From NCBI RefSeq assembly GCF_009789075.1, contig NZ_WNXQ01000003.1:62001-126000 (forward strand): a DNA stretch of 64,000 bases, in the 5' to 3' direction. Every line of letters begins with the position of its first letter. The first letter of the stretch is position 1. Made by a program: the position numbers and the translations under genes. The stretch is from Pseudooceanicola pacificus. Lineage in GTDB: Bacteria > Pseudomonadota > Alphaproteobacteria > Rhodobacterales > Rhodobacteraceae. Shown here piece after piece: positions 8,608 to 17,650 of this stretch. The notes under the pieces were generated by a model. The model did no database searches, was not told where the DNA came from, and saw nothing but the letters and a program-made list of their open reading frames with translations.

Positions 8608-11600
8608 TCAGTCCTCGATCAGCGAGAACAGGCCAAAGACATGGGTGATGTCGCCGCTGTCCGAACGCCGCACCCGGCCGCTGCCCTTGCAGGGCAGGAT
8701 GGTGCCGTCCTTGCGCTGCAGACGGGCGCGGTAGCTGTAGGGCTGACCGTCCTTGAGCGCCCGTGCAACATAGTTCGACACCATCTCGCGGTCTTCGGGG
8801 TGGAACATGTCGACGGCGCCCTGGATGCTGGCCTGGTCGCGGTCGGGATCCATCCCCAGAATATGAAAGAGATTCGGGCTCCAATACGGGGTCTCGTTGG
8901 CAACATCGTAGGAATAAAAGCCGATTCCGCGGTCTGCCTGGGCATGTTCGAACTGCTCCAGCCGCATCGAGCGGGTGATCTCGCGGTCGATGTCGCGAAA
9001 GACGCCGACGATGGTCAGCGGCCGCCGTTCGATGTCGAACTGGGCGGTGCCGCGCGCCTCGACATAGGCCATCCGCCCGTCGGCGCGGTTCAGGCGCAGG
9101 TTCAGCTGGTAGGGCTGGCCGGTGCGCATCGAGGTCTCGATCGCCTCCTGCACCAGGGGCCGGTCGTCGGGGTGGAAGAACTTGATCGCGTCATCCAGCG
9201 AGGGCACGCCGTCCTCGGGCGTCAGGCCGTGGATCTGGAACACCTCGGGCGACCAGTGGAGCTTGTCGTTTTCGAGATCCAGGCGGAAATGGCCGATCCG
9301 CTCCATCTCCTCGACCATCTGCATCTTGATCATCATCTCTTCGGTATCGACCTCGGAGATCACGATCGTCACGCCGCGCAGGTCCCGCGCCTCGTTGAAA
9401 TAAGGTACGGATTTCAATGAGATGAGCGAGCTCTCGGATTCGAACTGAATCGCGCGTGGCTCGCGGGAAGAGAAGGTCTCGCTTGCGATCTGGGTGAGCG
9501 AGGGGAAGCCCTTGGGCACCACGCATTGCGACAGGTGCATCCGCTCCAGCCCCTCGGTGATCCTGAACATCCGCCGGGCGGGTTCCGAGCAGCGGGAAAT
9601 CTGCATCGCATTGTCGATAACCAGGATGGCCAGCGGCGCGGTCTGCAGCACCGACTCGAGGTCGCGGCGCACGCCTTCCAGTTCGGCGGCGTTGATCTGC
9701 AGCTCTTCGTTGACCGTCAGCAGTTCCTCGTTCGAGCTCTGCAGTTCCTCGTTCGAGGTTTCCAGTTCCTCGTTCGTGGCCTGCAGGTCCTCGTTGGTCG
9801 ATTGCAGCTCTTCGTTCAGGGATTGCTGTTCCTCGTTCGAGGTCTGCAGCTCTTCGATGGTCTGCTGCAGCGCCTCGCGGGTCGAGGCGACATCGGCCTC
9901 CAGCTGGCGCAGCTGGGACATGTCGGTGACTTCGCTGTCGCCGGACTCGATTTCCGGGTCGATGCTGAGCTTGTGGATCGCCAGCAGGGTGTACCGCTCG
10001 CTCTCGGCGCTCAGGGCGATGGGAAAGGCCTCAAGGTAGACATGGGTGTAATCCGCGCCGGGCATTTCGTGGCGCGAGCCGCGCCGCCGTTCCTGGCGTT
10101 TCTGCGCCACCGAGCAGAGCGAGGGCGCCTCGTCCCGCAGCGGGCTGCGCAGCAGCGACAGCGACAGGTCCAGGCGGCTGCTCTCGCGCAGCTCGATGAA
10201 GGGAGAGATGTCGCCGAAGACGCGGATGATGTCCTGCGCCCCGGTCACCAGCATCGAATTCGACCCGATGGAGCGGGCCAGCCCCTCGAACATGTCCTTG
10301 TGGATGTCGGTGCCGCCCTGCGTCGGTTTGTGCGCCGTGCGGGTTGCGCCCAGCCAGCGCGGGGCCGACAGCTGGAACTCGCTGATCCGGCTGGCCACGC
10401 CCTTGCGCGCCAGCGACCGCTTGCGGAACAGGCGGTTGCGGTCCGACACGATCTCGTAATCCAGCTGCATCGGGCCGATGGTTTCCGAGGTGCCCAGGAA
10501 CAGCAGGCCGCGGGTCTTGAGTGCGTAATGCACCCGGTTCAGCACCCGTTCCTGCAGCTTGGGTTTGAAATAGATCAGCAGATTGCGCAGCGACACCAGG
10601 TCGATGTTGATGAACGGGGGATCCTGGAACACGTTGTGATGCGAGAACAGGATCAGCTGTTTCAATGCCGGCTTGACCGAAACCTTGGTTTCGTCCCGGT
10701 CGAAATAGCGGTCCAGCAGATGGGGCGGAATGTCCTCGATCGCCGAGCCGGGGTAGACCCCGCGCCGCCCGACGCGCAGGGCGCTTTCGTCGATGTCGGT
10801 GGCAAAGATCTGGACCTTGGAGGGTTCCAGCTCGCTCAGCCCGCCAAAGGCTTCGGCGATCAGGATGGCGATGGTATAGACCTCTTCGCCGGTGGCGCAG
10901 CCGGCAACCCAGACCCGCAGGGTTTCGTCCTGCGGGTGGTTCTCGATCATCGCGCGCAGTTCGATCCCCAGGCGTTCGAACTGGTTGGGATCGCGAAAGA
11001 ACCGCGTGACCGAGATCAGCAGATCCTTGTACAGCGCGTCGATCTCGGCCGAGGACTGGCGGCAATGGGCGACATATTGCTCGTAGCTGCTCATGCCCAG
11101 GGCGACCATGCGGCGCTGGATGCGGCGCTGGACGGTGTTGCCCTTGTATTCGCGGAAATCGACCTGGGTGCGGGCCATCAGGATCTGCAGCAGCTCGGTA
11201 TGTTCGCCGCTTTCCTCGCCGATCTTCTGCAGCGCGCTCAGGTCGCGCGGCTTGGCCATGATCTTCTTCAGGTGCTGCGCGATCTGTTCGGGCGACAGGA
11301 CCAGGTCGATGCAGCCGGTTTCCACCGCCGAGGCGGGCATGCCGTCGTATTTCGCGGTGCTCTGATCCTGCGCGATGGTGATCCCGCCGGCCTCGCGCAC
11401 CGCCTGCACGCCGTAGGACCCGTCAGAGCCGGTGCCCGACAGGACGATGGCGATGCATTTCTCGCCCAGCTCGTCGGCCAGGGAATAGAACAGCCGGTCG
11501 GCCGAGGGCTTGGGCGTGCCCTGCCGCCCCGCCGGTTCGCTGAGGCACAGCTTGCCGTTCAGATAGGTGACGTCCTTGTTCGGCGGGGTGACATAGATCG

Positions 11601-11829
11601 TGTCGGGCTCGGGCACGACATCCTCGACCAGTTCCTGCACGGGCAGAAGGGTCTCGCGCGCCACCAGCGTCGACATCAGGCTCTTGTGCGAGGGCGACAT
11701 GTGCTGGGCGATGACATAGCTCGCCCCGGTCTCATGCGGCAGGGACTGCACCAGGGCGCTGATGGCCTCCAGCCCGCCGGCCGAGGCGGCGATCCCGATC
11801 ACATAGGCGGTGCCCTTGTCGTCCCTCAT
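8608..11829 (-). CDS. CheB-CheR fusion with coiled coil and three PAS domains, no kinase domain
   Basis: 1073 residues. Residues 8-190 are a CheB methylesterase domain with the triad Ser16 (GIAASAGGL), His43 (IAQHMSPSH) and Asp136 (SGTGSDGSYG), but no receiver. Residues about 210-480 are a CheR methyltransferase (FFRDPNQF, SAM loop VAGCATGEEVYT near 307-318, NIDLVSLRNLLIYF). About 654-709 is a coiled coil of near-perfect heptads (SNEELQ type). PAS segments follow at roughly 715-840, 850-955 and 965-1073, the last two of PAS_3 type. Many relatives carry a C-terminal HisKA/HATPase; this one stops after the last PAS. A GTG at 11832 directly precedes the ATG at 11829. No chemoreceptor gene lies nearby, so the methylation target is unknown. 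Confidence 0.88.
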   Translation of the reverse strand: MRDDKGTAYVIGIAASAGGLEAISALVQSLPHETGASYVIAQHMSPSHKSLMSTLVARETLLPVQELVEDVVPEPDTIYVTPPNKDVTYLNGKLCLSEPAGRQGTPKPSADRLFYSLADELGEKCIAIVLSGTGSDGSYGVQAVREAGGITIAQDQSTAKYDGMPASAVETGCIDLVLSPEQIAQHLKKIMAKPRDLSALQKIGEESGEHTELLQILMARTQVDFREYKGNTVQRRIQRRMVALGMSSYEQYVAHCRQSSAEIDALYKDLLISVTRFFRDPNQFERLGIELRAMIENHPQDETLRVWVAGCATGEEVYTIAILIAEAFGGLSELEPSKVQIFATDIDESALRVGRRGVYPGSAIEDIPPHLLDRYFDRDETKVSVKPALKQLILFSHHNVFQDPPFINIDLVSLRNLLIYFKPKLQERVLNRVHYALKTRGLLFLGTSETIGPMQLDYEIVSDRNRLFRKRSLARKGVASRISEFQLSAPRWLGATRTAHKPTQGGTDIHKDMFEGLARSIGSNSMLVTGAQDIIRVFGDISPFIELRESSRLDLSLSLLRSPLRDEAPSLCSVAQKRQERRRGSRHEMPGADYTHVYLEAFPIALSAESERYTLLAIHKLSIDPEIESGDSEVTDMSQLRQLEADVASTREALQQTIEELQTSNEEQQSLNEELQSTNEDLQATNEELETSNEELQSSNEELLTVNEELQINAAELEGVRRDLESVLQTAPLAILVIDNAMQISRCSEPARRMFRITEGLERMHLSQCVVPKGFPSLTQIASETFSSREPRAIQFESESSLISLKSVPYFNEARDLRGVTIVISEVDTEEMMIKMQMVEEMERIGHFRLDLENDKLHWSPEVFQIHGLTPEDGVPSLDDAIKFFHPDDRPLVQEAIETSMRTGQPYQLNLRLNRADGRMAYVEARGTAQFDIERRPLTIVGVFRDIDREITRSMRLEQFEHAQADRGIGFYSYDVANETPYWSPNLFHILGMDPDRDQASIQGAVDMFHPEDREMVSNYVARALKDGQPYSYRARLQRKDGTILPCKGSGRVRRSDSGDITHVFGLFSLIED
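9702..9870 (-). repeat. Imperfect 21-bp repeats encoding coiled-coil heptads
   Basis: The plus strand shows successive variants of a 21-bp unit around TTCCTCGTTCGAG and CTCTTCGTT. On the minus strand each encodes one heptad of the form (S/A/T)NEELQ-x. About seven consecutive heptads are recognisable inside the CheB-CheR-PAS gene. The helix probably links the CheR and PAS regions as a signalling stalk or dimer interface. Confidence 0.85.
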
Positions 11830-11859
11830 CACTCTGCCCCTTCACCCGATGGCACGTCT

Positions 11860-12336
11860 TTAGTGTGCCTTGCCTATGTCGCCAATATCCAGAACGGGCG
11901 AGGCGTCGATTTCGTCGGCGTCCAGCATGGCGGCGACCCGCTCCAGCGCGGCGACGATCATCGCCTGTTCCCAGTCCTGCATGGCTTCGAACTTCTTGAC
12001 ATATCGTTGCTGCAGGGGATCGGGCGCTTCGTCGATGGTGGTAAGCCCCAGCGGGGTTATTGTGACGTTGGTCTGGCGCCTGTCCTTTTCCGACCGCTTC
12101 CGTTCCACCATGTCCTTGGCCACCAGCTTGTCGATCAGCGAGGTCATGGTGGCCTGGGTCACGCCCATGCGGTTGGCAATCGCCGTGGGCGTCGCGTGGC
12201 CGGTTTCGGCGATGATCTGCATCACGCGGAACTGCACCGCGGTCATTCCGGCCTCTTTCGCCAGCCTTCGCCCGTACAGCTCCGTCGCGCGCAGGATGCG
12301 GCGCAGGGCGATCAGGCTGACATCTGTACGATCCAT
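11860..12336 (-). CDS. ectR: MarR-family regulator of ectoine synthesis (EctR/CosR type)
   Basis: 158 residues from the ATG at 12336 (MDRTDVSLIALRRILRATELYGRRLAKEAG); the open frame upstream adds 17 atypical residues. A winged helix-turn-helix lies at about 45-105 (TAIANRMGVTQATMTSLIDKLVAKDMVERKRSEKDRRQTNVTITPLG), which is the MarR signature with the wing Asp-Arg-Arg. It is divergent from ectA across 262 bp. That arrangement is known for EctR/CosR repressors, which hold ectABC off at low osmolarity. The name is given from family plus position. Whether it represses or activates here cannot be read from sequence. Confidence 0.85.
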   Translation of the reverse strand: MDRTDVSLIALRRILRATELYGRRLAKEAGMTAVQFRVMQIIAETGHATPTAIANRMGVTQATMTSLIDKLVAKDMVERKRSEKDRRQTNVTITPLGLTTIDEAPDPLQQRYVKKFEAMQDWEQAMIVAALERVAAMLDADEIDASPVLDIGDIGKAH

Positions 12337-12423
12337 GGGCAGTGTCCGGAATTGGTCGGTCCAGCCGGGCGGGGGCGTCCCTCGCACGGTGGAGACTGTT
12401 CACCAAACCATACTTCATTCGTT

Positions 12424-12456
12424 AACATAAGGTTAATGTTTGTGGAGCTAAGCTCC
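12424..12456. promoter_or_regulatory. Two inverted repeats upstream of ectR, possible operator
   Basis: AACAT (12424-12428) and ATGTT (12436-12440) form a dyad with a 7-nt spacer. GGAGCT and AGCTCC (12444-12456) form a perfect 6-bp dyad around one base. Both are in the ectR-ectA divergent gap, on the ectR side. MarR proteins bind short dyads, so either could be an operator; no consensus is matched here. Confidence 0.35.
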
Positions 12457-12520
12457 GATGTTCCCCATATCATCGCGTTTTCTGCCGTGCGATGCGGCAA
12501 AACTGGCGCTGGCGTTTTCA

Positions 12521-12580
12521 TTTTGCTTAGCCTGTTGAAATATCTTCTGCGGAGCCTATACTTAGTTGAGCGAAGCAAAA
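12521..12580 (+). promoter_or_regulatory. ectA promoter with flanking 8-bp inverted repeat
   Basis: TTGAAA (12535-12540) and TATACT (12557-12562) are separated by 16 nt and match sigma-70 -35/-10 elements well, predicting a start near 12569 and a leader of about 30 nt. TTTTGCTT (12521-12528) and AAGCAAAA (12573-12580) form a perfect 8-bp inverted repeat that brackets the whole promoter. The right arm ends one base before the AGGAGG ribosome site. The bracketing arms are a good candidate for regulator binding or for an mRNA structure near the ribosome site. Confidence 0.6.
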
Positions 12581-12598
12581 TAGGAGGCATCGAGGGCG

Positions 12599-13129
12599 GT
12601 GCAGACAGTGAAAACCATCAAGGGTAGCCCCCGGCCGACCCTGCGAAAGCCTGTTGGAGAAGACGGTTCGGCCATTTGGGACCTCGTGCGCGCGTGCAAG
12701 CCGCTGGACGAGAACTCGATGTACTGCAACCTGATCCAGTGCGATCATTTCGCCGACACCTGTGTCCTGGCCGAGATGGATGGCGAGGTTGTCGGCTGGG
12801 TTTCCGGGTATGTCCGTCCCGATGAGCCCGAGACGGTTTTCGTGTGGCAGGTCGCGGTGTCCGCTAAGGCACGCGGCCACGGCCTTGGCGGCCGCATGCT
12901 GTCGGAACTGCTGGATCGTGACGCTTGCGAAGACGTGACCCGCCTGCAGACCACGATTACCAAGGACAACGATGCCTCTTGGGCGCTGTTCACCCGCTTT
13001 GCGAAAAAGCAGGGTGGCACGCTCGACAGCGAAGCGCATTTCAAGCGCGACGACCATTTCGATGGCCAGCACGCCACCGAACACATGGTCACCATCCGCT
13101 TCGAAGAGCCTGCACGTCAGGCCGCCTGA
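12599..13129 (+). CDS. ectA: EctA, L-2,4-diaminobutyrate N-acetyltransferase
   Basis: Acetyl-CoA-dependent gamma-acetylation of diaminobutyrate, the second step of ectoine synthesis. The 176-residue GNAT protein has the EctA-typical LRKPVGEDGSAIWDLVRACKPLDENS start, CNLIQCDHF, and the acetyl-CoA loop VAVSAKARGHGLGGRML. No ATG fits: the GTG at 12599 lies 11 nt after AGGAGG (12582-12587) and is chosen, while a second GTG at 12608 is too far from it. It is first in ectA-ectB-ectC-ask and is transcribed from the promoter at 12535-12562. Length is normal for the family. Confidence 0.95.
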   Translation: MQTVKTIKGSPRPTLRKPVGEDGSAIWDLVRACKPLDENSMYCNLIQCDHFADTCVLAEMDGEVVGWVSGYVRPDEPETVFVWQVAVSAKARGHGLGGRMLSELLDRDACEDVTRLQTTITKDNDASWALFTRFAKKQGGTLDSEAHFKRDDHFDGQHATEHMVTIRFEEPARQAA

Positions 13130-13207
13130 GCAGGGCGGGGCCCCCGGAAACGGGGGTCTATAGCTCGGGACTTCGAACCGAAACTTAAAAAACCGAAGGA
13201 ACACATC

Positions 13208-14503
13208 ATGTCGACTGACACGTCAGGCGAAACAAAGAGTATTTTCGAACGCCGCGAGAGCGAGGCACGCTCCTACTGCCGCGGGTTTCCGACCACTTTC
13301 ATCAAGGCCAGCGGCTCGCATATGACCGATGCCGGGGGAACCGAGTATATCGATTTCCTCGCCGGCTGTTCGTCGCTGAACTACGGGCATAACGACCCGG
13401 ACATGAAGGCGGCGCTGATCGAGCATATCTCGAACGACGGGATCGCGATGGGTCTTGACCTGCACACCGGTGCCAAGGCGCAGTTCCTGGAGGCCTTCGA
13501 GGAGCATATCCTCAAGCCGCGTGGCATGGATCACCGCGTCATGTTCATGGGTCCGACCGGCGCCAATGCCGTCGAGGCCGCGATGAAGCTGGCCCGCAAG
13601 GTGACCGGGCGCGATAACATCGTCGCCTTCACCAACGGCTTTCACGGTGTGACCCTGGGTGCCCTGGCCGCGACCGGGAACGAATACCACCGCGGCGGTG
13701 CCGGCACCACGCTGCACGGCGTGACGCGCATGCCCTATGACGGCTACATGGGCGAGGGCACCGATACTGCCGACCTGCTGGCCGCGATGCTGCGCGACAA
13801 GTCCTCGGGGCTGGAAGCGCCGGCCGCCATCATCCTGGAGACCGTCCAGGGCGAGGGCGGGCTGAACGCCGCATCCGCCGAATGGGTGCGCCGCGTGGCG
13901 GACCTGGCCAAGGAATCGGGCGCGCTGCTGATCATCGACGACATCCAGGCCGGCTGTGGCCGGACCGGCAGCTTCTTCTCCTTCGAGGAGATGGGCGTCG
14001 AGCCGGACATCGTGACCCAGGCGAAAAGCATCTCGGGCTTCGGCCTGCCGATGGCGATGATGCTGGTGAAGCCGGAACACGACATCTTTGGCCCGGCCGA
14101 ACACAACGGCACCTTCCGCGGCAACACCCATGCCTTCGTCACCGCGCGTGTCGCGATCGAGAAGTTCTGGGCCGACCCGGCCTTTCAGACCGAGCTTGGC
14201 GAAAAGGCCAAGGTGCTGAAGGACGGGCTGACCAAGGTCTCTGAGGCCATCCCCGGCTCGCGCCTGAAGGGCCGTGGCCTGATGCGCGGCGTCGACGTCG
14301 GTTCGGGCGAGCTGGCCGGCAAGATCTGCGCCCGCTGCTTTGAAAAGGGTCTCATCATCGAGACCTCGGGCCCCGAGGACGAGGTGGTCAAGGTGCTTGC
14401 CCCGCTGACAACCCCGGTCGAGACCTTCGAGAAGGGTCTGGCGATCGTCCTGGAAGCGGTGCGCGAGATCGTGCCCGCCGAACAACCCATGGCTGCGGAG
14501 TGA
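13208..14503 (+). CDS. ectB: EctB, diaminobutyrate-2-oxoglutarate transaminase
   Basis: PLP-dependent class III aminotransferase that converts aspartate semialdehyde to L-2,4-diaminobutyrate with glutamate as donor, the first dedicated ectoine step. 431 residues, normal length. Motifs: SIFERRESEARSYCRGFP at the N-terminus, GPTGANAVEAAMKLARKVTGR, the cofactor Asp in LLIIDDIQAGCGRTG, and the Schiff-base lysine in TQAKSISGFGLPMA (about residue 273). ATG at 13208 after GAAGGAAC. It follows ectA after 78 nt and precedes ectC by 4 nt. Confidence 0.97.
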   Translation: MSTDTSGETKSIFERRESEARSYCRGFPTTFIKASGSHMTDAGGTEYIDFLAGCSSLNYGHNDPDMKAALIEHISNDGIAMGLDLHTGAKAQFLEAFEEHILKPRGMDHRVMFMGPTGANAVEAAMKLARKVTGRDNIVAFTNGFHGVTLGALAATGNEYHRGGAGTTLHGVTRMPYDGYMGEGTDTADLLAAMLRDKSSGLEAPAAIILETVQGEGGLNAASAEWVRRVADLAKESGALLIIDDIQAGCGRTGSFFSFEEMGVEPDIVTQAKSISGFGLPMAMMLVKPEHDIFGPAEHNGTFRGNTHAFVTARVAIEKFWADPAFQTELGEKAKVLKDGLTKVSEAIPGSRLKGRGLMRGVDVGSGELAGKICARCFEKGLIIETSGPEDEVVKVLAPLTTPVETFEKGLAIVLEAVREIVPAEQPMAAE

Positions 14504-14507
14504 ACCG

Positions 14508-14909
14508 ATGATTGTACGTGATTTCGACGACCTGACCAAAAACGAACCGCATCGTGTGGTGTCGGCGGAGAAGTGGACCTCGGTCCGGATGCTTCTGGCC
14601 GAAGACAACATGAACTTCAGTTTTCACATCACCTTCCTCGAAGAGGGTTCGGAACATACGTTCCACTACAAGAACCACTTCGAGAGCGTGTACTGCATGA
14701 AGGGCAAGGGCACGATCACCGACCTGGCCACCGGCAAGACCTACGACATCAAGCCGGGCACCATGTACGCGCTGAACGAGCACGACAAGCACACCCTGCG
14801 GGCCGAGGAAGAGCTGGTCATGGCCTGCTGCTTCAACCCGCCGGTCACCGGCAAGGAAGTGCATCGCGAGGACGGCTCTTATGCCGCGCCGGAGGAAGTC
14901 GAGGCGTAA
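14508..14909 (+). CDS. ectC: EctC, ectoine synthase
   Basis: A 133-residue cupin that cyclises N-gamma-acetyl-diaminobutyrate to ectoine. It starts MIVRDFDDL and contains WTSVRMLLAEDNMNFSFHIT, FHYKNHFESVYCMKGKGTI (metal ligands in the cupin strand), IKPGTMYALNEHDKHTLRAE and a conserved C-terminal CCFNPPVTGKEVHREDGSYA. Full length. The start is 4 nt after the ectB stop. No ectD (ectoine hydroxylase) gene is seen in the window, so the product predicted here is ectoine, not hydroxyectoine. Confidence 0.98.
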   Translation: MIVRDFDDLTKNEPHRVVSAEKWTSVRMLLAEDNMNFSFHITFLEEGSEHTFHYKNHFESVYCMKGKGTITDLATGKTYDIKPGTMYALNEHDKHTLRAEEELVMACCFNPPVTGKEVHREDGSYAAPEEVEA

Positions 14910-14965
14910 GCCCCGGCATCCCCGCCCGCACCCGCAGAACGATCATCAAAGGAAGGCCGCCGGGC

Positions 14966-16420
14966 ATGACCCCCGGCGGAATGACAGTGACACACGCAAA
15001 TCATACCGTTGAGAAAATCGGCGGCACCTCGATGTCGCGCCTGAACGAGCTGCTCGGCACGCTCTTCATCGGCGAGCGCAAGGGGCAGCAGCTCTACAAC
15101 CGGATCTTCGTGGTCTCGGCCTTCGGTGGCATCACCAACCTGCTGCTGGAGCACAAGAAGACCGGCGAGCCGGGCGTCTATGCGCTGTTCTCCAACGCCG
15201 AGAGCGATCACGCCTGGTCCGACGGGCTGAACCGCGTCGCCGAAGCGATGAAGCTGGCGCATCGCGAGGTCCTCGACCATCCGGCCGACCTGGCCGATGC
15301 CGACGATTTCGTGCGCGAGCGGATCGAGGGGGCGCGCAGCTGCCTGATCGACCTGCAGCGCATCTGCTCTTACGGGCATTTCCGGCTGAACCAGCACATG
15401 CAGATCATCCGTGAGCTGCTGTCGGGCCTGGGCGAGGCACATTCGGCGCAGGTGACAACCCTGCTGCTGCGCCGCGCCGGCGTGGATGCCCGGTTTGTCG
15501 ACCTGTCCGGCTGGCGCGACGAACGCGAGATGACGCTGGACGAGCGCATCGCCGCCGGGCTGAAGGATGTCGACCTGGGCCGCGAGATGCCCGTCGTCAC
15601 CGGCTATGCCCAGTGCACCGAGGGGCTGATGAAGGAATACGACCGCGGCTATTCCGAGGTCACCTTCAGCCGCATCGCCGCCGCCACCGGCGCGCGCGAG
15701 GCGATCATCCACAAGGAGTTCCATCTGAGCTCGGCCGATCCCAAGCTGGTGGGCGATCATGTGCGCAAGCTGGGGCACACCAATTACGACGTGGCCGACC
15801 AGCTGTCGAACATGGGGATGGAGGCGATCCACCCCAAGGCGGCCAAGACCCTGCGCCAGTCGGAAATCCCGCTGCGCGTGACCAATGCCTTTGAGCCCGA
15901 GGACCCGGGCACGCTGATCGACGACCGCAAGGCGGAGACCCCGGCGGCCGAGATCGTCTGCGGGCTGGATGTCTTTGCGCTGGAGCTGTTCGAACAGGAC
16001 ATGGTGGGGGTCAAAGGCTATGACGCGGCCACGCTGGAGGTGCTCAAGCGCCACAAGGTGCGGATCGTGTCCAAGACCTCGAATGCCAATACCATCACGC
16101 ATTACACCGATGCCTCGCTGAAGACGATGCGCCGGGTGGAGCGCGACCTGGCCGAGATCTATCCCGGCGCCGAGCTGAACGTGCGCGCCCATGCCATCGT
16201 GTCGGTCTTCGGGCGCGACCTGCGCGGGCTGAAGGCCCTGACCAAGGGGCTGGAGGCGCTGGAAGCGGCCGGGCTGGATGTGCATGCGGTGCACCAGACG
16301 ACCCGTTCGGTCGATGTGCAGTTTGTCCTTCCCCGGGAGGAGCGGGACGCTGCGATCAAGGCCCTGCACGATGCCGTCGTGCAGGCGCCCGAAGCGACCG
16401 GACACCGGGCGGCGGCCTGA
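14966..16420 (+). CDS. ask: Ectoine-cluster aspartate kinase (Ask_Ect)
   Basis: Specialised aspartokinase that feeds aspartyl phosphate into ectoine synthesis. 484 residues from the ATG at 14966, which sits 9 nt after GGAAGG; a second ATG at 14981 is possible. Kinase motifs: VEKIGGTSMSR, FVVSAFGGITNLLLEH, PVVTGYAQCTEGLMKEYDRGYSEVTFSRIAAA, and HTNYDVADQLSNMGMEAIHPKAAKTL. C-terminal ACT-like segments run from about residue 330. This divergent aspartokinase type is known from ectABC operons, where it is thought to escape normal feedback control. It is the last gene; a terminator follows at 16447. Confidence 0.95.
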   Translation: MTPGGMTVTHANHTVEKIGGTSMSRLNELLGTLFIGERKGQQLYNRIFVVSAFGGITNLLLEHKKTGEPGVYALFSNAESDHAWSDGLNRVAEAMKLAHREVLDHPADLADADDFVRERIEGARSCLIDLQRICSYGHFRLNQHMQIIRELLSGLGEAHSAQVTTLLLRRAGVDARFVDLSGWRDEREMTLDERIAAGLKDVDLGREMPVVTGYAQCTEGLMKEYDRGYSEVTFSRIAAATGAREAIIHKEFHLSSADPKLVGDHVRKLGHTNYDVADQLSNMGMEAIHPKAAKTLRQSEIPLRVTNAFEPEDPGTLIDDRKAETPAAEIVCGLDVFALELFEQDMVGVKGYDAATLEVLKRHKVRIVSKTSNANTITHYTDASLKTMRRVERDLAEIYPGAELNVRAHAIVSVFGRDLRGLKALTKGLEALEAAGLDVHAVHQTTRSVDVQFVLPREERDAAIKALHDAVVQAPEATGHRAAA

Positions 16421-16446
16421 CCGCCCTCTACCGCCGTCCGTGAGAG

Positions 16447-16484
16447 GCCGCCTCCGTCACCTTCGGGACGGGGGCGGTTTTTTG
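16447..16484 (+). terminator. Rho-independent terminator of the ectoine operon
   Basis: A 12-bp stem (16447-16458 with 16467-16478, G-T wobbles at 16453/16472 and 16447/16478) encloses an 8-nt loop. It is followed by six T at 16478-16483. It lies 26 nt after the ask stop. Confidence 0.85.
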
Positions 16485-16761
16485 TTGTGTCGACCCGATC
16501 CAAAGGCGCGCCTGCGGCGCACGCCATTCCCGGCGCATGGCATGCGCCTCGGCGGGCCCTGCGGGCCCGCGTGGGGGGCGCTGCCCCCGTCGCACCTGCG
16601 GTGCGACTCCCCCGGCATATTTTCGGCAAGAGGAAGATGCGGGCGCGTCTGCGGGGGGCGCTGTGGCGATGCCGGGCGGGTGTCACAGAAGTTTGTTCGA
16701 AACGATACATTTCCGACTCCTCCCCGGACTAGGCCGCTGGCCAGGAACCAGGGGACACCAC
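16485..16761. other. Intergenic stretch between ectoine terminator and phnC
   Basis: About 280 nt with no credible gene. It holds several GC-rich palindromes (for example around 16548-16572), copy A of the dispersed intergenic element (16573-16639) and a short region before phnC that must carry its promoter and the AGGGGAC ribosome site (16750-16756). I see no clear -35/-10 pair. Confidence 0.7.
16573..16639 (+). repeat. Dispersed GC-rich intergenic element, copy A
   Basis: Two hairpins: GGGGGC/GCCCCC at 16574-16588 and GTCGCAC/GTGCGAC at 16589-16607. They are followed by CCCCCGG, TATTTT and AGAGGAAG. The same arrangement recurs at five other places in the window. It lies downstream of ask in the same orientation. 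Confidence 0.85.
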
Positions 16762-17586
<825 letters not shown>

Positions 17587-17650
17587 TCGCCAGAAGGTTC
17601 CACCCGCCGCCCCGGGGGAGCCGGGCGGCCCATCCACGGAGAGACTGAGA

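Noticed and set aside
9526-12627. A 1033-codon open frame on the plus strand opposite the CheB-CheR-PAS gene
   Set aside because: It is the antisense shadow of a well-recognised multidomain protein, with a biased low-complexity composition and no family pattern.
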